Part shown: one piece after another, positions 33,977 to 42,343 of the stretch
Position numbering within the stretch: the first letter of the stretch is position 1
Layout of the letters: every line of letters starts with the position of its first letter
Source: AP-15 sp963747735
GTDB taxonomy: Bacteria; Pseudomonadota; Alphaproteobacteria; ATCC43930; CGMCC-115725
Direction: 5' to 3'
Assembly (NCBI GenBank): GCA_963747735.1
Contig: CAVVGE010000019.1
Coordinates: 496,001 to 560,000, forward strand
DNA: 64,000 nucleotides
The notes under the pieces: model-generated
Database searches by the model: none
The model's input: the letters and a program-made list of their open reading frames with translations, nothing else
What the model was told of the DNA's origin: nothing
Position numbers and translations under genes: made by a program

Positions 33977-34560
33977 GTTGCAGCTTTAGCTTGTTGCAGC
34001 TTTGGCAAAGGCACGGGCGGATGCGCCCCCGGCCTAATCTTACTGCGTCAGTAATCGGGAATTCTTGCCGTCTTGCGGATTGGCGTATTGCAACAGGGAC
34101 ATCTCGGGAGGGTCCTGGCGAGCGCGACAATGAGGCGTCGTCGCATGGTCGCGATCGAGTTTGGGATGTGGCGTTCGGGGCGGATCGGCGGCACCTCTGG
34201 GTCGGTAACCGTCGGGAACGGCAGATCCCGAGAGCGGCGCGGCGAAACCTGGTCCTGAGGGGGGGATGGGGCCCCGTTTGGCGATCAAGAAGCCGTAAGC
34301 GGCGATGCAGAGTGTGGCGTGATGGTGGAAGCCGCGCCACCCGCGCCCTTCATAATCACCAAGGCCGAGCTCCTGTTTGAGCTCTTGATAATCGCGCTCG
34401 ATCCGCCACCGCAATTTTGCCCGGTTGACCAGCCGATCAAAGGCGATATCCTCGGGCAAGCTGGCAAACCAATACTTGGTCGGCTCGGTTTCGTCCTCCG
34501 GCCGCTCGATCAGCAGCCACTCTTCGGCGCGCGGTTCGGCCAGCAAGTTGTCGCGGTGCC

Positions 34561-34594
34561 CCACGGGACAAGCCCGTGGGCTGAAGGCCCACGG
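34561..34594. repeat. Double-hairpin palindromic insert in the transposase
   Basis: CCACGGG/CCCGTGG (34561-34579) overlaps CCGTGGG/CCCACGG (34574-34594), so the segment can form either of two hairpins. Compared with the rest of the family, this is extra sequence inserted in frame in the transposase. Confidence 0.55.
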
Positions 34595-34692
34595 CCGCAG
34601 CCGCAGCCGTGCGAACCGTGCAGCGAGCCAGTCCGCGCTGCCTTCGCGCCACCTGACGGTTTGCCACCTCTCTTGCGGCAGGCTGAGAGCGA

Positions 34693-34722
34693 GCGCCCCC
34701 GGTTCGAGCCAGGGGCAGGCTT
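34693..34722. repeat. REP-like palindromic insert, copy C
   Basis: Shares CCCCC, a TTCG centre and the tail GGGCAGGCT with copies A and B but has a different stem centre. The transposase frame shifts here. Confidence 0.5.
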
Positions 34723-35125
34723 GGCGGCGATCGGCCGGTGCTGGTCGTCGCGCCGCAGCAACTTGGGTGGTCGCCCGCTGCCCCGGCCACGCTGCGGTTG
34801 TAAAGGCTCCACGCCCGGTGGCCAGACCGAGGTGTTGGGGCCGATCCCAGCGACATAGCTCATGCCGCGGGCGGTGATCTCCGTTCGCAGCCTGGTATCG
34901 TTGCCGTAACCGGCATCCATCAGCACCACACCCTGAGGCAACCCGGCCGCTTGCGCCGCGTTGATCTGCTCAAGGGCGATCTCAGGCTTGGTTTGGAAAG
35001 CGATCGTCTCCGGTATCTTGGCCTTGTGCCGACGTGCCTGATCCTTGGCCCAATCCTCAGGGAGATAGAGCCGATAAGCGACGGGCAGGCTGGCATCACG
35101 GTTGGCCAGCGACAGCGTCACCGCG

Positions 35126-35152
35126 ACCCCCGCCTTCGCGAGGGCAGGCTCT
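35126..35152. repeat. REP-like palindromic insert, copy B
   Basis: A 27-base unit beginning ACCCCCGC, then TTCGCG and ending AGGGCAGGCTCT. It differs from copy A by one base (C for T in the centre). It adds residues SEPALAKAG in frame to the transposase. Confidence 0.65.
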
Positions 35153-35296
35153 GACAAATCCTGCTTGCCGAGCTGGCCGCAATATTGCCGGGTCACCCCG
35201 ACCGAGTGCCGCCCCTTCTTGGGAAAGCCTGTGTCGTCGATGATCCAGGCCTCGACCGGCCCGCTGCGCTCGATCGCCGGCAGCACCAGCTCTGTC

Positions 35297-35323
35297 ACCC
35301 CCGCTTTCGCGAGGGCAGGCTCT
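35297..35323. repeat. REP-like palindromic insert, copy A
   Basis: A 27-base unit nearly identical to copy B, 171 bases away in the same orientation. CCCCCGC and GCGAGGG form an imperfect stem around TTTC. The transposase frame changes at this insert. Confidence 0.65.
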
Positions 35324-35715
35324 TGCCCAGCATCGCGGCGTCCGACCACGGCGCGTTGCCAACAAAATGAAGCAACGATTGATGCTTCGCGGCGACCCGG
35401 GCCGGCGCTGTCACGGCCGCCATCGGTTCGACGCTCTTGCGCTCAATCGGCAGCAACAGCCCCAGGCAGTAATCATGCATCGGCTGCTGTCGATCGGCAT
35501 GGCCCAACACCACACCGAGCGCCTCGACATAGCCCGCAAATCGCGCTTCACTCTCCGCACTCGATCCGCCGTCCATTCCGGTCCCCCGTCCGGATGAAGA
35601 TAGACCTAAATACCACATCTTGCGGTTGCCAGCCTAGATAAATACACGATCTCGAATTTTGTGACTCAGTAAGACTAGCAGGCTGCTGAAAAACGCCGGT
35701 CCTCTCGGCAAGCAC

Positions 35716-35817
35716 CCTTCGAGACGGCCCTGCGGGCCTCCTCAGGGTGAGGATAAACAATTGATATCACGAGATCCTCGTCCTGAGGAGGCCGCCGAGA
35801 GGCGGCCGTCTCGAAGG
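35716..35817. repeat. Large imperfect hairpin, intergenic repeat
   Basis: The left arm CCTTCGAGACGGCC with CCTCCTCAGGGTGAGGAT (35716-35753) pairs with ATCCTCGTCCTGAGGAGG and GGCCGTCTCGAAGG on the right (35774-35817), with an AT-rich loop. It fills most of the gap between the insertion sequence and rpsI. It looks like a dispersed palindromic repeat of the kind scattered through many alphaproteobacterial genomes; it may also end rpsI transcription. Confidence 0.65.
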
Positions 35818-35919
35818 CCTCGACGAGAGCAAGGTCGGCCAGGCAAGCCGCGTGTCGGCCGAAATGGCGATGACAGGCCGCGCGGGCAGCCCCGCGGCCA
35901 GGCCCGCGGCCAGGCCCGG

Positions 35920-36477
35920 TCAGCGCTTGGAGAACTGGAAGCTGCGGCGGGCTTTCGCTTTGCCGTATTTCTTGCGCTCGACCACCCGGCTGTCGCGGGT
36001 CAGGAACCCCTGGCTCTTCAACAGCGGGCGCAGCCCCGGCTCGTAGTGGGTCAACGCCTGGCTGATCCCGTGGCGCACGGCACCCGCCTGGCCGGAAAGA
36101 CCGCCGCCCGCGACGGTGCACCAGACGTCGAATTGTCCCATCCGGTCGGCAGCGGCAAAGGGCTGGTTGATCAGCATGCGCAGCACCGGGCGGGCAAAAT
36201 AAATCGGGCTCTCGCGATTGTTGACCGTGATCGCACCGTTGCCCGGCCTGATCCACACCCGCGCCACCGCATTCTTGCGCTTGCCCGTGGCGTAGGCGCG
36301 CCCTTGCGCGTCGAGGCGCGGCGCAATATCGACCGGGGGCGCCGAAACCGCTGTGGGCGGCGGCGCCGCGGGCCGTGCCGAGGCCATCGCCTGACGCAGG
36401 CTCGCCAGCCCTTGAAAGGTCTGGGCGCCGGCGCGCTGGCCGGCGGGTGGGTTCTCTGGCTTGTCGTCAGCCGCCAT
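35920..36477 (-). CDS. rpsI: 30S ribosomal protein S9
   Basis: A 185-residue small-subunit protein. The conserved domain starts at ATGKRKNAVARVWIRPGNG and ends with the standard tail GKAKARRSFQFSKR, whose basic end reaches the tRNA site. Ahead of this is a Pro/Ala/Gln-rich extension of about 60 residues (PAGQRAGAQTFQGLASLRQA), longer than in most bacteria but common in alphaproteobacteria. The start (MAADDKPENPP) lies five bases after the rplM stop codon, giving the usual rplM-rpsI operon. Confidence 0.95.
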   Translation of the reverse strand: MAADDKPENPPAGQRAGAQTFQGLASLRQAMASARPAAPPPTAVSAPPVDIAPRLDAQGRAYATGKRKNAVARVWIRPGNGAITVNNRESPIYFARPVLRMLINQPFAAADRMGQFDVWCTVAGGGLSGQAGAVRHGISQALTHYEPGLRPLLKSQGFLTRDSRVVERKKYGKAKARRSFQFSKR

Positions 36478-36482
36478 CGTCT

Positions 36483-36944
36483 CTACGCCCTCGCATTCTT
36501 GCGGTTCAACGCGGCGACATCGAGCCCTTCGGGCTGCTGCGCCGCATGCGGATGGTCGGGTCCGGCAAAGACCCGCAAATTCTTTATGATCCGACGCCCG
36601 AGCGGCCCGCGCGGCAACATCCGCTCGACGGCCTTTTGGATGACCCGCTCGGGGTGCTTGCCGTCGAGAATGGCGCCCTTGCTGCGGCCTTTGATCCCAC
36701 CCGGATAGCCGGTGTGCCAATAAAAGATGTCGTCGCGCCGCTTGTTGCCGGTGAGCTCGACCTTTTCGGCGTTGACGACGACGATGTTGTCGCCGCAATC
36801 CATATGCGGCGTAAAGCTGGGCTTGTGCTTGCCGCGCAGCCGCGTCGCAAGGATCGCGGCGAGGCGCCCGAGCACCAGCCCGTCGGCGTCGACGACGATC
36901 CACTTCTTGTCGATGTCGGAGGGTTTGGCGGAAAAGGTCTTCAT
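36483..36944 (-). CDS. rplM: 50S ribosomal protein L13
   Basis: A 153-residue large-subunit protein starting MKTFSAKPSDIDKKWIVVDA (a second ATG directly before it is an alternative). Family landmarks are GRLAAILATRLRGKHKPSF, NAEKVELTGNKRRDD and the YWHTGYPGGIK loop, then MLPRGPLGRRIIKNLRVFAG. It is the first gene of the rplM-rpsI pair. The upstream UDG gene is divergent, about 95 bases away. Confidence 0.95.
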   Translation of the reverse strand: MKTFSAKPSDIDKKWIVVDADGLVLGRLAAILATRLRGKHKPSFTPHMDCGDNIVVVNAEKVELTGNKRRDDIFYWHTGYPGGIKGRSKGAILDGKHPERVIQKAVERMLPRGPLGRRIIKNLRVFAGPDHPHAAQQPEGLDVAALNRKNARA

Positions 36945-37041
36945 CAACAGGGCCCGGAGGAGAAGGCGCCGATTTAGGCGATCCTCGGCGCAAGGTCAAG
37001 CCGCGCCGTTGCGACAGCCGCGCTCGTGGTAATCTCGGCAG

Positions 37042-37863
37042 ATGCGATCGCTCGGGGATGACGCCGCATTGGCGCTGTTGCGCTGGTATGTCGAGATGGG
37101 TGCCGACGAGGCGATCGCCGCCCGGCCCAGCGACCGGCTCGCGCCGCCCGCGCCGCAACCCGTCCCGCTCGCATCGACGCCGGCGCTCACCCCGCTGGCA
37201 CCCGCGCCGGCCATCGCGGCACCGCCCCGGCCGCCGGCGGCGCTCGGCGAGGCGGCGCAATCGGCGCGGCTTGCTGCGGCTGGCGCCGAGACGATTGCCG
37301 CGCTCGAAGCGGCAATCGCGGCGTTCGAGGGCTGCGTGCTAAAACGCACCGCGACCACCACGGTCTTTGCCGACGGCAACCCGTCGGCGCCGGTGATGAT
37401 CATCGGCGAGGCGCCGGGCGCCGAGGAAGACCGCACCGGGCGCCCGTTTGTCGGCCGCGCCGGTCAGCTGCTCGACCGCATGCTCGCGGCGATCGGGCTC
37501 GACCGCAGCCAGGTGCTGATCACCAACGTCATCTATTGGCGGCCGCCCGGCAACCGGACCCCGAGCACGGCCGAGATCGCCTCTTGCCTGCCGTTTGTGC
37601 TGCGTCATGTGGCGCTGGTCGCACCGAAGGCGCTGGTGCTGGCCGGCGGCACCGCGGCCGGCGCGCTGTTGCCGCAGGCGGGCGGCATCACCCGGTTGCG
37701 CGGCCGCTGGTTCGAGCTCGAGGTGCCGGGGCTCGACCGCCCGGTGCCGACCCTGCCGATGTTCCATCCGTCGTTTCTGCTGCGCGCCCCCGAGCGCAAG
37801 CGCGAGGCGTGGCGCGACCTCCTGGCCTTGCGCGCGCGGCTCGACGAGCTCGCCGGCGGCTAG
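37042..37863 (+). CDS. Family 4 uracil-DNA glycosylase
   Basis: Removes uracil from DNA (273 residues). The N-terminal 90 residues are a Pro/Ala-rich extension. The catalytic domain shows MIIGEAPGAEEDRTGRPFVG (residues 119-138), NVIYWRPPGNRTPS and the DNA-loop motif MFHPSFLLRAPERKREAWRD. Family 4 enzymes usually hold a [4Fe-4S] cluster through four Cys, but only two Cys occur in the whole protein (FEGCVLKR at residue 98 and ASCLPFV), so a normal cluster cannot form. The start is an ATG at 37042. Confidence 0.88.
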   Translation: MRSLGDDAALALLRWYVEMGADEAIAARPSDRLAPPAPQPVPLASTPALTPLAPAPAIAAPPRPPAALGEAAQSARLAAAGAETIAALEAAIAAFEGCVLKRTATTTVFADGNPSAPVMIIGEAPGAEEDRTGRPFVGRAGQLLDRMLAAIGLDRSQVLITNVIYWRPPGNRTPSTAEIASCLPFVLRHVALVAPKALVLAGGTAAGALLPQAGGITRLRGRWFELEVPGLDRPVPTLPMFHPSFLLRAPERKREAWRDLLALRARLDELAGG

Positions 37864-37922
37864 CCCGCGGCCGGCTTCGGCGCTATTGTGCATCAGGCCG
37901 CCGAGGAATAGCGGGGGATCGG

Positions 37923-38723
37923 ATGAGCGACAAGAAAAGCACGAGCCTCGTCGAATATGAGTGCCGCGAGCGGATCGCGACGCTCACGCTCAACCGTCCG
38001 GAACGGCTCAACGCGTTCAGCGACGAGCTGGTGCGCGATCTGGCCGACGCGCTGCGTCGCTTCGACCTCGACCCCGCAGCCGAGGTGGCGATCCTGTGCG
38101 GGCGCGGCCGGGCCTTTTCGAGCGGCGCCGACGTGCACCAGCGCCAATTGCGCCGCCGCGAGGAGTTCGAGGCGCTGGGCGGCCCACAGGGCTGGGGGAC
38201 GAATTCGGCCGATCTCTTCACCCGTGCCGTGAATTGGAAGCCGGTCATCGCGGCGCCGCACGGCTATGCCATCGGCCTTGCCCTCGGCATCGTCCTCGAG
38301 GCCGATCTGATCGTCGCCGAAGCCGGCACCCGGTTTCAGGTGACCGAGACGTCGCGCGGTCTGGGCGGCGCCAAATATTGGGCATTGCTGCATTTTCGCG
38401 GCGCATCGGGGTTCGCCGCCGAGGTCGCGCTGAGCGGGCGTTTCTTTACCGCCGAGGAGGCGCTCGCTGCCGGCGTCGTCAATCGGGTGGCGCCCGAAGG
38501 CCGGCATCTCGCGGCGGCGCGCGAATTGGCGGCCGAAGTGGCGAAAAACCCGCCGCTCTCGGTGCGGGCGACGGTGCGCACCCGCCGCTGGTATATGGCT
38601 CAGCTCGGCCGCGAGGTGGCGATGCAGACGGCACCCTTGAAGCTCTATTTGACTGAGGATTTTCACGAGGCTGCCCGTGCCTTTGCCGAAAAGCGGCCGC
38701 CGGGCCCTTTCAAAGGACGCTGA
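37923..38723 (+). CDS. Enoyl-CoA hydratase/isomerase family protein
   Basis: Crotonase-fold enzyme of 266 residues, acting on an acyl-CoA of unknown identity. LTLNRPERLNAFSDELVRDL and the oxyanion-hole segment GRAFSSGADVHQRQL are clear, and the second oxyanion region is APHGYAIGLALGIVLEADLI. In classic hydratases two Glu are catalytic; here the second position lies in TETSRGLGGAKYW, with E aligned near the expected site, so hydratase activity is possible but not certain. It is followed after 13 bases by the DinB-fold gene. Confidence 0.88.
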   Translation: MSDKKSTSLVEYECRERIATLTLNRPERLNAFSDELVRDLADALRRFDLDPAAEVAILCGRGRAFSSGADVHQRQLRRREEFEALGGPQGWGTNSADLFTRAVNWKPVIAAPHGYAIGLALGIVLEADLIVAEAGTRFQVTETSRGLGGAKYWALLHFRGASGFAAEVALSGRFFTAEEALAAGVVNRVAPEGRHLAAARELAAEVAKNPPLSVRATVRTRRWYMAQLGREVAMQTAPLKLYLTEDFHEAARAFAEKRPPGPFKGR

Positions 38724-38736
38724 GGAGCATCCTGCG

Positions 38737-39249
38737 ATGATCACCCCCGCCTATATCCGCACGCTGGCCGCCTACAATGCCGAGATGAACTGCCGTCTTT
38801 ACGGCGCTGCGGCGCGCCTCTCCGACGCCGAGCGCAAGGCGCCGCGCGGGGCGTTCTGGGGCTCGATCCACGGCACCCTGAGCCACATCCTGTGGGGCGA
38901 CCGGCAGTGGATGTCGCGCTTTGACAATTGGCCGAAGCCGTCGACCCCGATCAAAGAGAGCGCGCAGATGATCGAGGATTTCGGCGCGCTCGAAGACGCG
39001 CGCAAAACCGCCGACGCCGACATAGCCCGCTGGGCCGGCAAGGTCGATGACGCATGGCTCGGCGGAGAGATGGCATGGTTCAGCGGCGCCGCGAACCGCG
39101 AAATGCGCGCGTCGAAAGGGCTGCTCGTGACCCATTTCTTCAATCATCAAACGCATCACCGCGGCCAGGCCCACGCGCTGTTGACGGCCGCGGGGCAAGA
39201 CACCGGCGACACCGACTTGTTTCTGCTGGTCCCGGCGGTGGTCGGATAG
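38737..39249 (+). CDS. DinB-fold (DinB/YfiT-type) protein
   Basis: A 170-residue four-helix-bundle protein. The metal-binding histidines are recognisable in GTLSHILWGDRQWM and in HFFNHQTHHRGQAHALL, the standard DinB pattern. The family includes stress-induced proteins and thiol-dependent transferases; no substrate is predictable. The ATG is preceded by TGAGGAG. It appears cotranscribed with the enoyl-CoA hydratase gene. Confidence 0.88.
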   Translation: MITPAYIRTLAAYNAEMNCRLYGAAARLSDAERKAPRGAFWGSIHGTLSHILWGDRQWMSRFDNWPKPSTPIKESAQMIEDFGALEDARKTADADIARWAGKVDDAWLGGEMAWFSGAANREMRASKGLLVTHFFNHQTHHRGQAHALLTAAGQDTGDTDLFLLVPAVVG

Positions 39250-39252
39250 GCG

Positions 39253-39295
39253 TGCGGCGGCTAGGCCCTGCGGCGGCTAAGCCCTGCGGCGGTGA
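39253..39295. repeat. Three short tandem repeats after the DinB gene
   Basis: The unit TGCGGCGGCTA recurs at 39253, 39269 and (as TGCGGCGGTGA) 39285, a 16-base period. It lies directly after the DinB stop codon. Likely replication slippage. Confidence 0.6.
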
Positions 39296-39356
39296 GGGAT
39301 GCGATGGCACGCGCCGGCCTAAAATCGGCGACGGATTATTGCTTTCGGCGTTGGCA

Positions 39357-40880
39357 ATGCCGATGCGGTTTGTCCAAATCCTGATTGCGGCGTGCCTCTT
39401 TGCATTGCCTCTGGCGCCGGCTCGGGGGAGCGGGCCAAAGGCGGACCTGGCGGCGCCGGCGCGCGTTCTACATGTGCTGAACCGGCTCGCTTTCGGTCCG
39501 ACGATCGATGATTTCCGTCATGTCGAGGCGATCGGCGTCGAGCGCTACATCGCCGAGCAGCTCGACCCTGAGGCAATTTCCGAGCCGATCGAGCTGCGCT
39601 TTCGTCTCGCCCAGCTCGACACGCTCGACCTCGATGCGGTTCGGCTGCGCCAGCTCTACGGGCCGCTCCGCCCGGTCCTCGGGGTCAGGCCCACCCCCGA
39701 GGAGCAAAAGGCGCAAGCGCAGCGCGCGCGCATCGTCGTCGAGCAGGCCGGGGCGGCGCGCGTGTTTCGCGCGGTCTTGAGCCGGCGCCAGCTGCAAGAG
39801 GTGATGGTCGAATTCTGGTTCAACCATTTCAACGTGTTCGACAACAAGGGGCTGGACCGGGTCTGGGTCGGCAATTTCGAGAAGCGGGCGATCCGCCCCT
39901 ACGCGCTCGGCCATTTCCGCGACTTGCTGTTTGCCGTGGCCAAGCACCCGGCGATGCTGGTTTATCTCGACAACACGCTGAGCTCGGCCCCGGGGAGCCG
40001 CGGCGCAAGGGGCGACAAGAGCGGGCTCAACGAAAATTTCGGCCGCGAGGTGATGGAGCTGCACACCCTCGGGGTCAATGGCGGCTATACCCAGGCGGAC
40101 GTCATCACGCTCGCTCGCGTGTTCACCGGGTGGACGATCGATTCCCCCGGCCGGCGCGACGCGCCCGACGCGGCCGCGGTCTTTGTCGCCGCCCGCCACG
40201 ATTTCAGCCCCAAGGTGTTTCTCGGCAGTCCGCTGCGCGCCAGCGGCAAGGCCGAGGGCGAGGAAGCGCTCGACCGCTTGGCGAGGAGCCCGGCGACCGC
40301 GCACCACATCGCCTTTGAGCTGGCCCAGTATTTTGTTGCCGACGCGCCGCAGCCCGGGCTCGTCGACCGGCTGGCAGCACGATTTCTCGCCACCGACGGC
40401 GACATCCGCGCGGTGTTGAGGACGCTCTTTGCCACCCCGGAATTCTGGGCGAGCGCCGGGCGAAAATACAAGACGCCCTACGAATTCGTGATTTCGGCGG
40501 TGCGCGCTGCCGGCATCCCGCTAAACAATCCGCGCCCGCTGCTCGCCGCAATGAACCAGCTCGGCATGCCGCTTTATGGCTGTCAGACACCGGACGGCTA
40601 TAAGAATACCGAAGCGGCTTGGCTGAGCCCGGACGCGACGCTGCGGCGGGTCAGCTTTGCCGTCGAACTCGCGCATGGCGGCCTGCGAATCAACGGCGCC
40701 GGCAATTGGGGCCTCGCTTTGGCGCTTCCGCCACCGCCGCCGGCCCCGGCCAAGCCGGCCGAGCTCGACGAGATGCTCGGCCCGATCCTGACGAGCCAAA
40801 CCCGCGCGGTCGTTGCCGCAGCGCCACCCGGCTCGCGCGCGGCGTTGATCCTCGGCAGCCCCGATTTCATGCGCAGATAG
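39357..40880 (+). CDS. DUF1800 family protein, exported
   Basis: A 507-residue protein with an N-terminal signal peptide (MRFVQILIAACLFALPLAPA). The body matches the DUF1800 family: HVLNRLAFGPTIDDFRHVEA, EVMVEFWFNHFNVFDNKGLD, NENFGREVMELHTLGVNGGY and TQADVITLARVFTGWTID. The function of DUF1800 is not established. It is followed by a DUF1501 gene after seven bases, the pairing seen in many bacteria, so the two probably work together. The start is the ATG giving MPMRF; a second ATG two codons on is equally possible. Confidence 0.85.
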   Translation: MPMRFVQILIAACLFALPLAPARGSGPKADLAAPARVLHVLNRLAFGPTIDDFRHVEAIGVERYIAEQLDPEAISEPIELRFRLAQLDTLDLDAVRLRQLYGPLRPVLGVRPTPEEQKAQAQRARIVVEQAGAARVFRAVLSRRQLQEVMVEFWFNHFNVFDNKGLDRVWVGNFEKRAIRPYALGHFRDLLFAVAKHPAMLVYLDNTLSSAPGSRGARGDKSGLNENFGREVMELHTLGVNGGYTQADVITLARVFTGWTIDSPGRRDAPDAAAVFVAARHDFSPKVFLGSPLRASGKAEGEEALDRLARSPATAHHIAFELAQYFVADAPQPGLVDRLAARFLATDGDIRAVLRTLFATPEFWASAGRKYKTPYEFVISAVRAAGIPLNNPRPLLAAMNQLGMPLYGCQTPDGYKNTEAAWLSPDATLRRVSFAVELAHGGLRINGAGNWGLALALPPPPPAPAKPAELDEMLGPILTSQTRAVVAAAPPGSRAALILGSPDFMRR

Positions 40881-40887
40881 GCTCGCG

Positions 40888-42126
40888 ATGCACCGATCCG
40901 CAATCTCCAGGCGCGGCTTGATCGCGGCGCCGCTCGCCGCAGCCCTTGCCTCGACCGGCGCAAACGCTTGGGCTGCAGCAGCTGAGGGCGGTCGGCGGCG
41001 GCTTGTCGTGATCATGCTGCGCGGTGCCGTCGATGGGCTCAGCGTCGTGGTGCCTTACGGCGAGGACGCCTATTACGAGGCGCGCCGGTCGATCGCGATC
41101 GGCCGGCCGGGAACGCCCGGCGGCGTGTTGCCGCTCGACCACCATTTCGGGCTGCATCCGGCGCTCGCCGGGCTGATGCCGTTATGGACCGAAGGTTGCC
41201 TCGCCTTTGTCCATGCCGCCGGCTCGCCCGATCCGACCCGCTCGCATTTCGACGCCCAGCGCTATCTTGAAAGCGGCACGCCGGGCCGCGATTCGACGCC
41301 GGACGGTTGGATGAACCGGCTGCTGCAAGCGCTGCCCGGCCGGCGGTCCCCGACCGGCGCGGTCGCGATCGGCCCGACCCTGCCGCGCATTCTGACCGGA
41401 GGGGCGCCGGTCGCCAATCTGGCGCTCGGACCAAAGGCGGCAAGACCGCTGCCGATCGACCGGGCGGAGCTCGGCGACGAGTTCGACCGCCTCTATGCCG
41501 CACCGGACGCGCTCGGCCGCACGTACCGCGAGGGGCGCAGCGCGCGCGCCCAGCTGCTCGCCGGCCTCACGGCCGAAGAGCGCGCCGCCGACAACGGTGC
41601 GCCACCGCCGACCGGCTTTCCGGGCCAGGCAGCCCAGCTCGCCCGACTGATCGGCCACGATCCCAGCATTCGGCTCGCCTTTGTCGCGCTCGGCGGGTGG
41701 GACAGCCATGTCGATCAAGGCAATGCGACGGGCCCGATCGCCAAACGGCTCTCTGCGCTCGGTGACGGCATCGCGACGCTTGCCCGCGGTCTGGGCCCGG
41801 CCTGGCGCGACACCGCGATCGTCGTCGTCTCGGAATTCGGACGCACCGTGCGCGAGAATGGCGGCGGCGGCACCGATCACGGGCACGGCAACGTCATCTG
41901 GATCGCCGGCGGCAGCATCAAAGGCGGCCATGTCTATGGCGAGTGGCCGGGCTTGACGCCCGAGCGGCTCTATCAGCGGCGCGATCTTGCGGTCACGACC
42001 GATTTCCGCACCGCGATCGGGGTCGTCGTCGAGCGCCACCTGCGGCTGCCGGACGCCCGGCTCGCCGCTGTCTTCCCCGGCGCGCCGGCGGCGACACAAG
42101 GTCTCGCGGCAATGGTCCCTGCCTAG
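40888..42126 (+). CDS. DUF1501 family protein (sulfatase/phosphatase-like), Tat-exported
   Basis: A 412-residue protein with a twin-arginine leader (AISRRGLIAAPLAAALASTG). The mature part has RRRLVVIMLRGAVDGLSVVV, the conserved LDHHFGLHPALAGLMPLW, AAGSPDPTRSHFDAQRYLES, GGWDSHVDQGNATGPIAKRL and the metal-site-like VVVSEFGRTVRENGGGGTDH. DUF1501 shares the alkaline-phosphatase/sulfatase fold, but no activity is proven. It is coupled to the DUF1800 gene upstream. Confidence 0.87.
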   Translation: MHRSAISRRGLIAAPLAAALASTGANAWAAAAEGGRRRLVVIMLRGAVDGLSVVVPYGEDAYYEARRSIAIGRPGTPGGVLPLDHHFGLHPALAGLMPLWTEGCLAFVHAAGSPDPTRSHFDAQRYLESGTPGRDSTPDGWMNRLLQALPGRRSPTGAVAIGPTLPRILTGGAPVANLALGPKAARPLPIDRAELGDEFDRLYAAPDALGRTYREGRSARAQLLAGLTAEERAADNGAPPPTGFPGQAAQLARLIGHDPSIRLAFVALGGWDSHVDQGNATGPIAKRLSALGDGIATLARGLGPAWRDTAIVVVSEFGRTVRENGGGGTDHGHGNVIWIAGGSIKGGHVYGEWPGLTPERLYQRRDLAVTTDFRTAIGVVVERHLRLPDARLAAVFPGAPAATQGLAAMVPA

Positions 42127-42191
42127 ATTTGCGCGGCGGAAATTTGAACGGATGCTGCCCGCGCGCTGATCAGCGTTAACCGACAACTTTA

Positions 42192-42220
42192 TTGCTTGCC
42201 GCCGCGCTTGGTGCTATAGC
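42192..42220 (+). promoter_or_regulatory. Candidate promoter of the EPS/exosortase locus
   Basis: TTGCTT (42192-42197) and TATAGC (42215-42220) are separated by 17 bases in the gap ahead of the export lipoprotein gene. The surrounding 40 bases are AT-richer than average. The leader from here to the start codon is about 120 bases. Confidence 0.4.
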
Positions 42221-42343
42221 CCTGCCCGAACCGAAGTACCTGTCCGCAAAGCGCGGAGAAAACGGGCTGCGGTTTGCGGCAACCAGTACTTGCCGCGGAT
42301 CGACCTTCATCGCCGGCTGCAACGGCTGAGCAGGAGCGCAAGG

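Larger units (their letters stand above)
34040..35618 (-). pseudogene. IS701-like DDE transposase, interrupted by palindromic inserts
   Basis: Homology runs from ARFAGYVEALGVVLGHADRQ at the N-terminus (likely start MDGGSS near 35576) to the C-terminal end at 34040. The catalytic residues are all visible: first D in WIIDDTGFPKKGRHSVG, second D in VVLMDAGYGND, and the E in ERDYQELKQELGLGDYEGR. At least two frame changes occur, near 35320 and near 34700, each at a short palindromic insert; a third insert (near 35140) adds SEPALAKAG in frame, and a fourth (34561-34594) adds WAFSPRACPVG in frame. The ancestral reading frame cannot be translated as one protein. Confidence 0.75.
34038..35674 (-). 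mobile_element. IS701/IS4-like insertion sequence, defective
   Basis: The element is bounded by short inverted ends: TCTTACTGCGTCA at 34038-34050 and its near-complement TGACTCAGTAAGA at 35662-35674 (12 of 13 match). The bases just outside are CTAA on the left and CTAG on the right; IS701-family elements are reported to prefer YTAR targets, which fits, though the two are not an exact duplication. Inside is one DDE transposase gene on the minus strand that is broken and contains short palindromic inserts. Confidence 0.75.

Noticed and set aside
42126..42343. Possible riboswitch ahead of the EPS genes
   Set aside because: I could not match the 218-base leader to any known riboswitch pattern; only a promoter candidate could be supported.
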